From Microbacterium cremeum (GTDB lineage Bacteria; Actinomycetota; Actinomycetes; Actinomycetales; Microbacteriaceae), in the NCBI RefSeq assembly GCF_015277855.1, contig NZ_CP063812.1, positions 3,348,001-3,412,000 of the forward strand: a stretch of DNA of 64,000 nucleotides. The letters are read 5' to 3'. The notes under the pieces are model-generated. The model saw only the letters and a program-made list of their open reading frames with translations. It was not told where the DNA came from and searched no databases. Shown here piece by piece: positions 8,094-16,358 of this stretch. Numbering within the stretch: position 1 is the stretch's first letter; every line of letters starts with the position of its first letter. The position numbers were made by a program, and so were the translations under genes.

Positions 8094-8792
8094 TCAGTAG
8101 AGCAGGAACTGCTTCGACTGCGCCGAGGTGATGCCGCCGATCTCCACCGACAGGTGGTACGAGGCCCCGCCGCCCGGAGCCTGCGGGCGGGTCTGATCCG
8201 CGCACGTGTCGACGGATGAGCGCGTGCGGTCCCACGTGAGCGGAGCCGCGCTCGACACGGTCTGCCCGGCACCGAGCAGCACGACCATGTCGCTCGGCTC
8301 GCTCTGGCAGTCGGTCGAGCGCCACCACACGTCGCTGCCGCTGGCCACCGTGAACGACTGGGCGCTGGTGCCCACGTTCAGGGTGCAGTCGCCGCCGTTG
8401 TTGGTGAGCTTGATGAAGAACTGCGGCGCCTCGTCGCCCGTGTACGAGTCCTGGCTGGTGACGGCCTCGACGGCGATGTCGCTCGCGACGCACGGCTGCG
8501 CCGTCGGAGTCGGCGACGGCGTCTCGGTCGTCGTCCCTTCGACGACCGAGCCCTCGACCGCGCCGGTCGAAGCCGGGTCCGGCGCACCCCCCGACGGCAC
8601 GGGCAGCGAGTCGGCCGTGCTCTGCGACTGCGGCTTGTCGTCAGCGGGCGGCTCGGTCGCCGAGCCGGCCCAGGGCTGCGCGATGAGCAGCCACACCACG
8701 CCCGCGATCACGAGCACCCCGATCAGCAGCGCGAGGCGCCGTCGGCGGTACACCGCCGGGGAGTGGCGTCGTCGGACGGGCGTGCCGGTCAT
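8094..8792 (-). CDS. Membrane-anchored extracytoplasmic protein of unknown function, 232 aa
   Basis: A basic start (VRRRHSPAVYRRRRLAL) leads into one transmembrane helix (LLIGVLVIAGVVWLLIA, about residues 21-38), a Pro/Ser/Thr-rich linker to about residue 95, and a C-terminal domain with four cysteines (CVASD, DCTLN, DCQSEP, DTCADQ) and several strand-like segments. The layout resembles actinobacterial proteins with an Ig-like extracellular domain held out from the membrane. No catalytic motif is visible. It stands alone between the permease terminator and the NAGS gene, on the opposite strand to the permease. Confidence 0.65.
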   Translation of the reverse strand: MTGTPVRRRHSPAVYRRRRLALLIGVLVIAGVVWLLIAQPWAGSATEPPADDKPQSQSTADSLPVPSGGAPDPASTGAVEGSVVEGTTTETPSPTPTAQPCVASDIAVEAVTSQDSYTGDEAPQFFIKLTNNGGDCTLNVGTSAQSFTVASGSDVWWRSTDCQSEPSDMVVLLGAGQTVSSAAPLTWDRTRSSVDTCADQTRPQAPGGGASYHLSVEIGGITSAQSKQFLLY

Positions 8793-8870
8793 GAGAAAAG
8801 GGTAGGCCCCGGCATCCGTCCTCGCCGGTCGGCGCGCCCGGCCGACCTGGTACGACCTGCGGCGCCCTCG

Positions 8871-9374
8871 TCAGAGGTGCTTGAGCATGCGCGTGTTGCC
8901 GAGCGTGTTCGGCTTGACGTGCGCGAGGTCGAGGAACTCGGCGACGCCCTCGTCGGGCGAGCGGATCAGCTGCGAGTAGACGTCGGGATCGACCACCTGC
9001 TCGCCGATCTGCGAGAAGCCGCGGCGCGTGAAGAAGTCGACCTCGAACGTGAGGCAGAACAGGCGCGAGAGCCCGAGCGTGCGGGCGTTGTCTTCGAGCG
9101 CCTCGACGATCCCGCGACCCACGCCGTGGTGCAGCCAGCCGTCCACCACGATCAGCGTGCGGATCTCGCCGAGGTCCTCCCACATCACGTGGAGGGCACC
9201 GCAGCCGATGAGCGCGCCGGCCGCGTCCTCCGCGACCACGAACTGCTGCGTCGCCTCGTAGAGCACGACGAGGTCCTTGCCGAGCAGGATCCGTCGCTGC
9301 ACGAACGGCTCGAGCATCGCCTGGATGCCACGGATGTCGCGCGTACGCGCCGGCCGGACGGTGAACTCTGCCAC
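8871..9374 (-). CDS. argA: Short amino-acid N-acetyltransferase (N-acetylglutamate synthase, ArgA-type), 167 aa
   Basis: A single GNAT domain matching the short actinobacterial N-acetylglutamate synthases: start VRPARTRDIRGIQAMLEPFV, centre ADEDAAGALIGCGALHVMWEDL (key part GCGALHVMWEDLGEIRTL), acetyl-CoA loop HHGVGRGIVEAL, and FCLTFEVDFFTRRGF. It would make N-acetylglutamate, the first arginine-pathway intermediate, in the cytoplasm. The frame is open upstream but similarity begins at the GTG at 9374, which follows a GGACGG site. No other arginine gene is adjacent. Confidence 0.8.
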   Translation of the reverse strand: MAEFTVRPARTRDIRGIQAMLEPFVQRRILLGKDLVVLYEATQQFVVAEDAAGALIGCGALHVMWEDLGEIRTLIVVDGWLHHGVGRGIVEALEDNARTLGLSRLFCLTFEVDFFTRRGFSQIGEQVVDPDVYSQLIRSPDEGVAEFLDLAHVKPNTLGNTRMLKHL

Positions 9375-9414
9375 CCGTCCAGCGTAGAGCCCCCCGGGGT
9401 CCCTCCGACGAGAG

Positions 9415-10005
9415 TCAGAGCTCGGTGCGCCTGCCCATGAACACCGAGTCGGGTCCGCGCTCGAGCTCGACGAAACCGAGGCGCGAGTACAGGGCGATTG
9501 CGCGAGCGTTGTTGCTACCCACATCGAGGTGAACGCCGGGGATGCCTCGGCGCGAGAGGTCTACGAGCAGGTCACGGATGAGTCGGGAGCCGAGGCCCTT
9601 TCCCCGCACGCGAGGCAACATGTCGATGTGCAGATGCGCGGGGTACTCCGCGACGACACGTGACGAAGCTGCGGGCGGGGCGTGGATGAGGTCGACCACT
9701 TCCTGATCCACCACCGCGCGACCGACGGCTGCTCGCGGATAGTCTGCCCGCAGACCAGGCCACCACGACGACTCGCACCATGCCGTGAACGCGGCGGTAT
9801 CGGTCGCGCAAAGCAGATACCCAGCGACGCCGAGTTCGTCCACCACCACGACCGAGCGCGTCTCCGGCGCCACGACGTACGGGCCGGCGTAGACGTGGCC
9901 AAGCAGCTCCCGCGTTCGAGGTTCAGCCTCTGCGACCGTGCCGAGTTCGTCGCAGATGGCGTACACCGCAGGGAGGTCGTCGAGACGGGCGGGGCGTACG
10001 CGCAT
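9415..10005 (-). CDS. GNAT family N-acetyltransferase, 196 aa
   Basis: The C-terminal half is a clear GNAT core: LHIDMLPRVRGKGLGSRLIRDLL (acetyl-CoA site in RGKGLGSRL) and LDVGSNNARAIALYSRLGFVE. The N-terminal part starts MRVRPARLDDLPAVYAICDEL, the usual first strand and helix. Substrate unknown; the length and the internal 'WW' region (ESSWWPGLRADYP) are seen in GNATs beside glycosidase loci. The ATG lies six bases after a TATCCT hexamer (10017-10012), so the mRNA is probably leaderless. It diverges from the GntR amino-sugar operon and shares its dre-like sites. Confidence 0.75.
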   Translation of the reverse strand: MRVRPARLDDLPAVYAICDELGTVAEAEPRTRELLGHVYAGPYVVAPETRSVVVVDELGVAGYLLCATDTAAFTAWCESSWWPGLRADYPRAAVGRAVVDQEVVDLIHAPPAASSRVVAEYPAHLHIDMLPRVRGKGLGSRLIRDLLVDLSRRGIPGVHLDVGSNNARAIALYSRLGFVELERGPDSVFMGRRTEL

Positions 10006-10061
10006 ACGTTGAGGATAATCACGAGCCGCTCCGCGGACGAGTGATGCCTCCTGCCGCACCT

Positions 10062-10076
10062 AGTGGTCTAGCCACT
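10062..10076. promoter_or_regulatory. DasR (dre)-like operator
   Basis: AGTGGTCTAGCCACT is an inverted repeat (AGTGG/CCACT) around TCTAG. It is one base short of the known Streptomyces dre palindrome (consensus AGTGGTCTAGACCACT or close variants). It sits in the divergent gap between the GNAT and GntR genes. Confidence 0.6.
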
Positions 10077-10197
10077 GGCTCATCCGACGAGAACGAGGTG
10101 GTCCGATCATCAGTCCGCTTCGCTCCGGAGAGCGACTCGGATGGAGCCGTGGTCTTGCGGCTTCTGCCCGAACGGCGTTGTGACGCGATCGTGATGA

Positions 10198-10213
10198 AGT
10201 GGTCTAGTCGACG
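10198..10213. promoter_or_regulatory. Second dre-like half-site
   Basis: AGTGGTCTAG is followed by a degenerate right half. It lies directly upstream of the -35 element of the GntR operon promoter, a usual place for an operator. Confidence 0.45.
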
Positions 10214-10214
10214 A

Positions 10215-10243
10215 TTGCAAAGTGGATCAGCATCGGTTCTACT
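10215..10243 (+). promoter_or_regulatory. Leaderless promoter of the GntR/amino-sugar operon
   Basis: TTGCAA (10215-10220), a 17-base spacer and TCTACT (10238-10243) place transcription start about at the GTG of 10251, seven bases downstream. No ribosome site precedes that GTG, which fits a leaderless message. Confidence 0.6.
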
Positions 10244-10250
10244 CATTGCC

Positions 10251-10997
10251 GTGATCCCCACGTCGAAGGCGACGACCCGCGAGCTCCTGCGGGGTCGGTT
10301 GCGCGAGCTCGTCAGCGATTCGCACGCCGGCACGCGTCTGCCGGGCGAGCGCGAACTCGCCGCAGAGTGGGGCGTCGCGCGTATGACGCTTCGTGCAGCC
10401 ATCGATTCGCTAGTCACCGAAGGGCTCCTGGAACGGCGGCACGGGTCCGGCACATTCGTCGCGTTCCGCCCGGTTCTCCGCATGCTCGGGCTGACCTCCT
10501 TCTCGCAGGACATGCGTTCACGCGGCCTCATTCCGTCATCGCGCGTGCTCGAGTTCCGCAGCATCGAGGCCGACACCGCCTTGGCCGAGCGGCTGCAGAT
10601 CCCGGGCGGATCGCGGGTCTTCTCATTCAGCCGACTGCGGCTCGGCAGCGGCGAGCCCATGGCCATCGAGAACGTGCGCATACCCGAGTCGTACGCGCCG
10701 CGACTCACCGCCGCCGATCTCGAAGGCTCGCTGTATGAGGTTCTCGCCTCGCGCTACAAGATCGTCGCGAACGCGGCCAGCGTGCTCATCGAGCCGACGC
10801 TCGCCGATGAGCGTTCCCGGGCACTTCTCGAGATCGACGAGGATCAAGCCTGTCTGCGTCTGCGCATGGTCGATGCCGATCGAACCGGCCGCATCGTCAT
10901 GCTCGCCTCGTGCCTGTACCGGGGCGACAAGTACCAGCTGCGCGCCGATGTCACGGGCAGCGCGGCAGGATTCGGCCGAGGACAGGTGTCGCCATGA
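10251..10997 (+). CDS. GntR/HutC family regulator with UTRA domain, DasR-like, 248 aa
   Basis: N-terminal winged helix with TRLPGERELAAEWGVARMT and a GSGTFV wing (about residues 15-75), then a UTRA effector domain (LGLTSFSQDMRSRGLIPSSR, RLRLGSGEPMAIENVRIP). The LTSFSQDMRSRG motif is shared by DasR/NagR regulators that sense glucosamine-6-phosphate or GlcNAc-6-phosphate. It is the first gene of an amino-sugar operon and has dre-like sites upstream, so autoregulation and control of the operon are likely. GTG at 10251 is chosen because of the leaderless promoter; the frame is open further upstream but shows no conserved residues. Its stop overlaps the kinase ATG. Confidence 0.85.
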   Translation: MIPTSKATTRELLRGRLRELVSDSHAGTRLPGERELAAEWGVARMTLRAAIDSLVTEGLLERRHGSGTFVAFRPVLRMLGLTSFSQDMRSRGLIPSSRVLEFRSIEADTALAERLQIPGGSRVFSFSRLRLGSGEPMAIENVRIPESYAPRLTAADLEGSLYEVLASRYKIVANAASVLIEPTLADERSRALLEIDEDQACLRLRMVDADRTGRIVMLASCLYRGDKYQLRADVTGSAAGFGRGQVSP

Positions 10998-11914
10998 GCA
11001 CCATCGGAGAAGCCGTTCTGGTCGTCGACGGCGGTCAGTCCGCGGTTCGAGTGCGCCACTCGAGCGGAGTCGCCGCAGACGCACCCGGCGTCAGCTGGGG
11101 CGGTGCCGACACCGTCGCCGCCACGGCCGATGCTGTGCTCTCGGCGTGGCGATCGGCCGGTTCCCCGCTCACGCGGATCGCCGTCCTCGGATTGACGACG
11201 GTTCCGGAGGACGTGGGCGAACGCGACCGGCTCGCCCAGCTCATCGCCGCGACGATGGGGGCGGAACGCCTCCTGATCTGCGACGACGGCGTCACCAGTC
11301 ATGCCGGCGCACTCGGTGGCGGATGGGGGATCGTCCTCGCCGTCGGCACCGGCGTCGCCTGCGTCGCACGGCCTCGCACCGGAGGCGCGAAGTTCATCGG
11401 CGGCCACGGATTCATGCTCGGCGATGAGGGAGGTGCCTTCTGGATCGGGCGAGCCGGCCTGGCAGCGGCCCTGCGGGCAGCCGACGGGCGTGGCATCCCG
11501 ACCCGATTGCAGTTGTCGACAGCCGAAGCCTTCGGAGACGTCCACGGGCTGCATATCCGCATCCACGCCGACCCCCGCGCGGTGGACCGCATCGCGCGGT
11601 TCGCGCCAGCCGTTATTCATGCGGCGCGGGAAGGAGATCCTGTGGCACGCGAGATCCTCGACACCGCGCTCGTCGAGCTGACGGCATGTGTCCGAGCGGG
11701 ATGGGCCGCTGCCGGTCGCGAACCCGGGAGCCCGCTGGCAGTGGTGGGCCGGCTCGCCGAAGAGCTCCGCCCCGAGCTCGAGGACACGCTTCGCGGACTC
11801 GCCGGTCTAGTCGACCTTCGAGCAGCGCTCGGCGGAGGGCTCGACGGCGCAGAGCGGCTCGCCTTCGAAGCATCGGCGTACGGCGATGCTGTACACGTCT
11901 GGGCGAAAGGCTGA
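10994..11914 (+). CDS. BadF/BadG/BcrA/BcrD-type ATPase, probable amino-sugar kinase, 306 aa
   Basis: ASKHA-fold protein with the phosphate-1 segment VLVVDGGQSAVRV near the start, an acidic DDGVTSHAGALGG segment, and the ATP-binding stretch GIVLAVGTGVACVA, plus GGHGFMLGDEGGAFWIGR typical of the GlcNAc-kinase branch. By family it should phosphorylate N-acetylglucosamine or a related amino sugar in the cytoplasm. ATGA overlap with the regulator gene and a two-base gap to the SIS gene show tight co-expression. Compared with the second copy at 17363-18448 it is shorter and lacks the C-terminal repeats. Substrate is inferred from operon context. Confidence 0.8.
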   Translation: MSTIGEAVLVVDGGQSAVRVRHSSGVAADAPGVSWGGADTVAATADAVLSAWRSAGSPLTRIAVLGLTTVPEDVGERDRLAQLIAATMGAERLLICDDGVTSHAGALGGGWGIVLAVGTGVACVARPRTGGAKFIGGHGFMLGDEGGAFWIGRAGLAAALRAADGRGIPTRLQLSTAEAFGDVHGLHIRIHADPRAVDRIARFAPAVIHAAREGDPVAREILDTALVELTACVRAGWAAAGREPGSPLAVVGRLAEELRPELEDTLRGLAGLVDLRAALGGGLDGAERLAFEASAYGDAVHVWAKG

Positions 11915-11916
11915 CA

Positions 11917-12648
11917 ATGACAGAGAACGACATCGGACCCGGGCGCCGGTATCTCGCCGAGGTCGCGCGGCTGATCCAGCTCGTCGCAGATGAGGAGTGG
12001 GAGAACATCGCCGCTGCGGCTCGGGCGGTATCGACCGCGCTCGTCGCAGGCCGCGGCATCCACGCATTCGGGTCAGGGCACTCGCACCTGCTCGCTGAAG
12101 AGATGTACTACCGCGCGGGCGGGCTGGCCGACGTCCGGCCCATCCTTTTCGAAGGGCTCATGCTCCACGCGGATGCCGCCCTCAGCACGAGCCTCGAACG
12201 GCTCTCGGGGCTTGCCGCGGTCCTGCTCGACGGTCACAACGTCGCGGCCGGCGACGTTCTCCTCGTCTTCTCGAACTCGGGTCGCAATCCTGTCGCTGTC
12301 GAACTGGCGACGGAGGCGAGGAACAGAGGGCTCACGGTCATCGCCGTCACGAGCCGACGCCACTCCGCGTCGACGGCACCTCGCGGTGGCGATCGGCGCC
12401 TGCTGGACGTGGCCGACATCGTGATCGACAACGGCGGCGCACCGGGCGACGCCGCGGTCCAGATCCCCGGGCTCGACCGTGCCGTGGCACCGACGTCGAC
12501 GGCCGTCGGCGCATCTATCGTCAACACGATCGTCGCCGAGGCCGTGGCGCTCGCCGTCAGTGAGGGAGTCGTGCCCCGCGTGTACGCGAGTAGCAACATC
12601 GACGAGGGCGACGCGATCAACGCGCTGCTGATGGAGCGGCGCGGATGA
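11917..12648 (+). CDS. SIS domain protein (UPF0309-like phosphosugar-binding protein), 243 aa
   Basis: One sugar-isomerase (SIS) domain covers most of the chain: HAFGSGHSHLLAEEMYYRAG early, LLVFSNSGRNPVAVELA as the phosphosugar-binding SNSGRN loop, and VIAVTSRRHS. This arrangement fits the UPF0309 group rather than glucosamine-6-phosphate deaminase or MurQ, though a role as isomerase or etherase for phosphorylated amino sugars fits the locus. The start follows the kinase stop by two bases with no clear ribosome site, suggesting translational coupling. Its stop overlaps the GH84 start codon. Confidence 0.8.
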   Translation: MTENDIGPGRRYLAEVARLIQLVADEEWENIAAAARAVSTALVAGRGIHAFGSGHSHLLAEEMYYRAGGLADVRPILFEGLMLHADAALSTSLERLSGLAAVLLDGHNVAAGDVLLVFSNSGRNPVAVELATEARNRGLTVIAVTSRRHSASTAPRGGDRRLLDVADIVIDNGGAPGDAAVQIPGLDRAVAPTSTAVGASIVNTIVAEAVALAVSEGVVPRVYASSNIDEGDAINALLMERRG

Positions 12649-14012
12649 CCGGCCCACGATTCGGCGTCGGCAAGACCGGTGAACCTGCCTTCGCGGAGCG
12701 CGGCATCGTCGAGGGATTCTACGGCCGCCCCTGGACGCACGAGCAGCGCCTCGACATGATCCGGTTCATCGGCGCGCGCGGGATGAACCGGTTCGTGTAC
12801 GCGCCGAAAGACGACCCGCTCATGCGCCGCGAGTGGGCGACCGAATACGACACGGCAGACCGTGCGCGCATCGAAGAACTCGTCACGACGTGCGGCGAGC
12901 ACGGCGTCGAGTTCGTGTACTGCATCTCGCCGGGGCTCAGCATCCGGTACTCGAGTGCCGACGATACGGCGGCGCTCGTGGCGAAGCTCGCCTGCGTGAG
13001 TGCACTCGGCGTACGCCGGTTCGGCCTGCTCCTGGACGACATTCCCGCCAGGCTGCAGCACGATCAGGACGTCGCGCGATTCCGGAGTCTGGCACAAGCG
13101 CAGAGCGACCTCGCGAACACCGTGAACGAACGCCTGCGCAACATCGATGACCACGCCAGCCTCGTCGTCTGCCCGACCGAATACTGGGGCTACGGCGACG
13201 AGGCATACATCTCAGAACTCGGCGCTGCGCTAGCGCCCGACATCGACCTCTTCTGGACCGGGCGGGCGATCTGCTCCGCGACTCTCGATGCCGCCGACGC
13301 TGAGACCTTTGCCCGCGCGACGGGGCGTCAGCCGCTGTATTGGGACAATTACCCCGTCAACGACGTCGCTATGGGCCACGAGTTGCACATCGGGCCGTAC
13401 CGCGGCCGCTCGGCGGTCCTCGACACCGTTTCCCGCGGAGTCATCGCGAACGGGATGGCACTGTTCGAATCGTCCAAGATCGCGTTCGCGACCATCGCCG
13501 ACTATCTGTGGTCGCCGCGGAACTACGACCCGGAGGAGAGCTGGACCGTCGCCCTGCGCGACGTCGTGGGCGAGGCTGATGTTCACGCCTACCGCGACTT
13601 CGCCGAGAACGTGCGGTCGTCGTGCCTCAGTGCCGACGACGCGCCGCAAGTGACGCGCGCCCTCGAAGATCACGCGTTTGCGATGCTCAACGGCGATTCC
13701 GCTCGCGCGGCCGAAGCGATACTGCCGCTCGCCGCCCAGCTGCGCGCATCGTCAGACCATCTGATGAGTGGGCGCTGCCGCACCGCTGCGCTCCTGGCCG
13801 AGGCGCGCCCCTGGCTCGAGTCGTTCGAGCTCGGGGTCCGCGCACTCGAGCTCATCGGAACTCTGACAGCGACCGGGGAGATCTACGAGAAGGGGCCGTC
13901 CCTGCTCAGCCCGCTGCTGGCCGAGTTCCGCGCCCGGGGGCGGCGCGTCTTCGGTGACGTCCTCGACATGACCCTCGACGACCTCTGCGGCCACCCGGAG
14001 TGGGCTTCATGA
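12645..14012 (+). CDS. Intracellular GH84 beta-N-acetylglucosaminidase, 455 aa
   Basis: The GH84 signature GIVEGFYGRPWT is at residues 20-31, YAPKDDP at about 52-58, and the paired catalytic aspartates D131-D132 in LLLDDIPARL; YWDNYPVND lies later in the barrel. The C-terminal third is helical. No signal peptide is present, so it cleaves beta-GlcNAc residues from imported glycans in the cytoplasm by substrate-assisted catalysis. It shares ATGA with the SIS gene and precedes the importer genes by 65 bases. Members of this family are often larger secreted enzymes; this short cytoplasmic form fits an ABC import route. Confidence 0.88.
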   Translation: MTGPRFGVGKTGEPAFAERGIVEGFYGRPWTHEQRLDMIRFIGARGMNRFVYAPKDDPLMRREWATEYDTADRARIEELVTTCGEHGVEFVYCISPGLSIRYSSADDTAALVAKLACVSALGVRRFGLLLDDIPARLQHDQDVARFRSLAQAQSDLANTVNERLRNIDDHASLVVCPTEYWGYGDEAYISELGAALAPDIDLFWTGRAICSATLDAADAETFARATGRQPLYWDNYPVNDVAMGHELHIGPYRGRSAVLDTVSRGVIANGMALFESSKIAFATIADYLWSPRNYDPEESWTVALRDVVGEADVHAYRDFAENVRSSCLSADDAPQVTRALEDHAFAMLNGDSARAAEAILPLAAQLRASSDHLMSGRCRTAALLAEARPWLESFELGVRALELIGTLTATGEIYEKGPSLLSPLLAEFRARGRRVFGDVLDMTLDDLCGHPEWAS

Positions 14013-14077
14013 CCAAACCGAACGCGGCGTCAACCGCCGTACTTCGACCAGACCATACGCGAGAACAGGAGAAGTGA

Positions 14078-15343
14078 ATGACCAGGAAGAGGATTGCTGC
14101 CGCGGCACTGGCGCTGGGCAGCGCAGCCGCTCTCGTGCTCACCGGCTGCGCCGGAGGCGCGGGAGCCGGCGATGACCAGACCCTTCGCATCGCGATGGGA
14201 TCGCCGGGAGAGGCTCAGATCCGGGTCTGGGATGCCGTGGCCGAGCAGTTCGAAGAAGCCAACGAGGGCTGGACCGTCGAACTGAACTACCAGGACGACG
14301 ATCTCTACCAGACGATCGGGCTCCCGAACCTGCTCAACGGTCGCAACGCTCCCGATATCTACTTCGAGTGGGTCGGCAACCGCCTGCTCCAGCGCGACCA
14401 GGACGGCTTCGCGGCGAATCTCACCGAGCAGGTCGAGAGCGGCGCGCTCGCCGGGGTCCTCGATCCCTCGCTGTACAACGCCGCAACCGTCGACGGCCGG
14501 ATCCTCATGGTCCCCCACGTCGCTGACGTTTCGAACGTCCTCTGGTACAACACCGAGCTGCTCGCCGAGCACGGTGTAACACCGCCGCAGACATGGGAGG
14601 ACCTGCTCGAGGCCTGCGACGCCCTCAACACGACGGGAGTCATCCCCATCGCGTCCGGCAACAAGGACCTGTGGGCAGCAGGCAACTGGCTCGGCCACCT
14701 CGTTTCACGCGTGGTGGGCGCGGATGTCTACGACGCGACCCTCGCAGGCGAGGCGAGTTTCGACACCCCAGAGTGGAAGCAAGCCTTCGGCTACATCGAG
14801 GAACTGCAGCAGCACGGCTGCGTCAACGAGTCGGTCAACGCGATCGACGACAACGAAGGCGCACAGCTGTTCTTCCAGGAGAAGGCTGCCATGCACGCGA
14901 TCGGCTCCTGGCTCGTGAGCTGGGCGATCGATGAGGCGCCGGATCTCGACTTCGACTACGTCAACCTCCCGGCGATGCCCTCCGAGGTCGATCCGGGCAG
15001 CGTCGAGGGCGTCATCACCGGACACGTCGTGAACGCCGAGAGTTCGCCTGAGAAGATCGAGAAGGCCGCCGAGTTCCTCGCCATGCTCTACACCGCGGAG
15101 AACACCGAGGCGTTCATCGAGGCGGAGGCCGTTCCCCTCAGTGCGACGGCGTCGGAGTCCATCGACGAGCGCACGGTCCGACTCAACACGATGCTCGGCG
15201 AAGCGGATGTCGTCATCAGCCCCGCCGACACCGGCTACGACCTCGAGGTCGCCGACGCCTTCTACCGGGCACTCGCCGAAGTGCTCGGCGGCCGCACCTC
15301 TGCCGAGGACGCCGTGACGCGGCTGGCCGGACAGGTCGAGTGA
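14078..15343 (+). CDS. Sugar ABC transporter substrate-binding lipoprotein, 421 aa
   Basis: A type II signal peptide ends in the lipobox LTGC (cysteine at about residue 25), followed by a Gly-rich linker and a family 1 extracellular solute-binding fold (TLRIAMGSPGEAQIRVW, NLLNGRNAPDIYFEWVGN, KDLWAAGNWLGHLVSR). AGGAGAAG lies six bases before the ATG. It should bind a GlcNAc-containing or related oligosaccharide outside the cell and deliver it to the two permeases downstream. It is closely similar over its length to the protein at 24567-25889, so the two are paralogues. No ATPase gene is present in the operon. Confidence 0.87.
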   Translation: MTRKRIAAAALALGSAAALVLTGCAGGAGAGDDQTLRIAMGSPGEAQIRVWDAVAEQFEEANEGWTVELNYQDDDLYQTIGLPNLLNGRNAPDIYFEWVGNRLLQRDQDGFAANLTEQVESGALAGVLDPSLYNAATVDGRILMVPHVADVSNVLWYNTELLAEHGVTPPQTWEDLLEACDALNTTGVIPIASGNKDLWAAGNWLGHLVSRVVGADVYDATLAGEASFDTPEWKQAFGYIEELQQHGCVNESVNAIDDNEGAQLFFQEKAAMHAIGSWLVSWAIDEAPDLDFDYVNLPAMPSEVDPGSVEGVITGHVVNAESSPEKIEKAAEFLAMLYTAENTEAFIEAEAVPLSATASESIDERTVRLNTMLGEADVVISPADTGYDLEVADAFYRALAEVLGGRTSAEDAVTRLAGQVE

Positions 15344-15351
15344 CGCCGGGC

Positions 15352-15380
15352 GGGGCGCTCCCGGTCAGGGGGCGCCCCGT
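15352..15380 (+). promoter_or_regulatory. GC stem-loop after the binding-protein gene
   Basis: CGGGGCGC (15352-15359) pairs with GCGCCCCG (15373-15380), eight bases after the stop. Such hairpins between binding protein and permease genes usually protect the upstream message and lower downstream expression. Confidence 0.6.
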
Positions 15381-15381
15381 C

Positions 15382-15422
15382 CGCGCCCGCGCGCGCCCGT
15401 GCCCGCGCCCGCGCCCGCGCCC
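15382..15422. repeat. GCCCGC hexamer tract
   Basis: The leader of the first permease gene is a run of near-perfect CGCGCC/GCCCGC hexamers, directly behind the stem-loop. It is non-coding and ends 16 bases before the permease ATG. Confidence 0.6.
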
Positions 15423-15437
15423 AGAGAGTTTGAACGC

Positions 15438-16358
15438 ATGAAGCCCCATCGCGCAGTGTCGCCCTATCTCTTCGTGGCACCGGCTCTCGCCGTCTTCGCC
15501 TTCGCCGTCCTCGTGCCGTTCGTCACCACCGGGTACTACAGCCTCACGCGGTGGAATGGCTACGGCGATCAGGTCTTCATTGGCCTGCAGAACTACGTCG
15601 AGGCCGTTCAGGACACGGTCTTCCAGCAGTCCTTCGTCAACGTCGTCGTGTACATCGTGGTGACCCTCGTCCTCGAGGTGCTGGTCGGCCTGGCGCTCGC
15701 GGGCCTCGTGCTCAGCATCAAACGCGGAAGCATCTGGTTCCGTGTAGCGATCTTCACGCCGGTCATGCTGCCCATGGTCGTGGTCGCCCTGCTGTGGTCG
15801 TTCGTCTACAACCCGGACTTCGGTCTGCTCAACGCGGCGTTGACGCAGCTTGGGCTCGGCGAGTGGACGCGGGTGTGGCTGGGCGATGAGCAGACCGCAC
15901 TCCTCGCAATCTGTGTCGTCTCGGGCTGGGTGTACGCCGGCTTCTACATGACGATCTTCTATGCCGCCCTCCGTCAGGTGCCCACGGAGGTCGTCGAGGC
16001 GGCACGGCTCGACGGGGCGGGTGAGTGGTCGGTCTTCTGGCGGATCCGCGTGCCGATCATCCGCAATGCGGTGGAAGTCGCGGTCCTCCTCTGCGTGACG
16101 GGCGGATTCCAGTCGTTCGATCTCTTCTACGTGCTGACCAACGGCGGACCGTACCACTCGACCGAGATCCCGACGACCTATCTCGTGCAGGCGGTGTTCC
16201 GCACCGGCGAGGTGGGCTATGGCTCTGCGATGGCGGTGATCCTCACGATCGTCATTGTCGCGGTGGGTCTCCTCTTCACCGCCCTCCGGCGCACTGCCGA
16301 TCGCGAAGGTCGAAGTCACCGACGACTCATCGCCAAGGCGAGGGACGAATCGCGATGA
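15438..16358 (+). CDS. Sugar ABC transporter permease (MalF/UgpA type), 306 aa
   Basis: Six predicted membrane helices, starting with YLFVAPALAVFAFAVLVPFV. The cytoplasmic EAA loop is visible as EVVEAARLDGAGEWSVFWRI with the usual DGA core, followed by GGFQSFDLFYVLTNGGP. ATG at 15438 was chosen over an in-frame GTG 13 codons upstream because the extra residues are encoded by the hexamer tract. Its stop overlaps the ATG of the second permease. It should pair with an ATPase encoded elsewhere (an MsiK-like shared ATPase is usual in actinobacteria). Confidence 0.87.
   Translation: MKPHRAVSPYLFVAPALAVFAFAVLVPFVTTGYYSLTRWNGYGDQVFIGLQNYVEAVQDTVFQQSFVNVVVYIVVTLVLEVLVGLALAGLVLSIKRGSIWFRVAIFTPVMLPMVVVALLWSFVYNPDFGLLNAALTQLGLGEWTRVWLGDEQTALLAICVVSGWVYAGFYMTIFYAALRQVPTEVVEAARLDGAGEWSVFWRIRVPIIRNAVEVAVLLCVTGGFQSFDLFYVLTNGGPYHSTEIPTTYLVQAVFRTGEVGYGSAMAVILTIVIVAVGLLFTALRRTADREGRSHRRLIAKARDESR

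Noticed and set aside
10041..10250. Extended N terminus of the GntR regulator
   Set aside because: The upstream frame is open, but it contains the dre-like sites and promoter and has no conserved residues; the leaderless GTG at 10251 fits better.
15344..15437. Hexamer tract as coding N-terminal extension of the permease
   Set aside because: Ala/Pro repeats before the conserved start look like translated spacer, and the paralogue starts at the equivalent of 15438.
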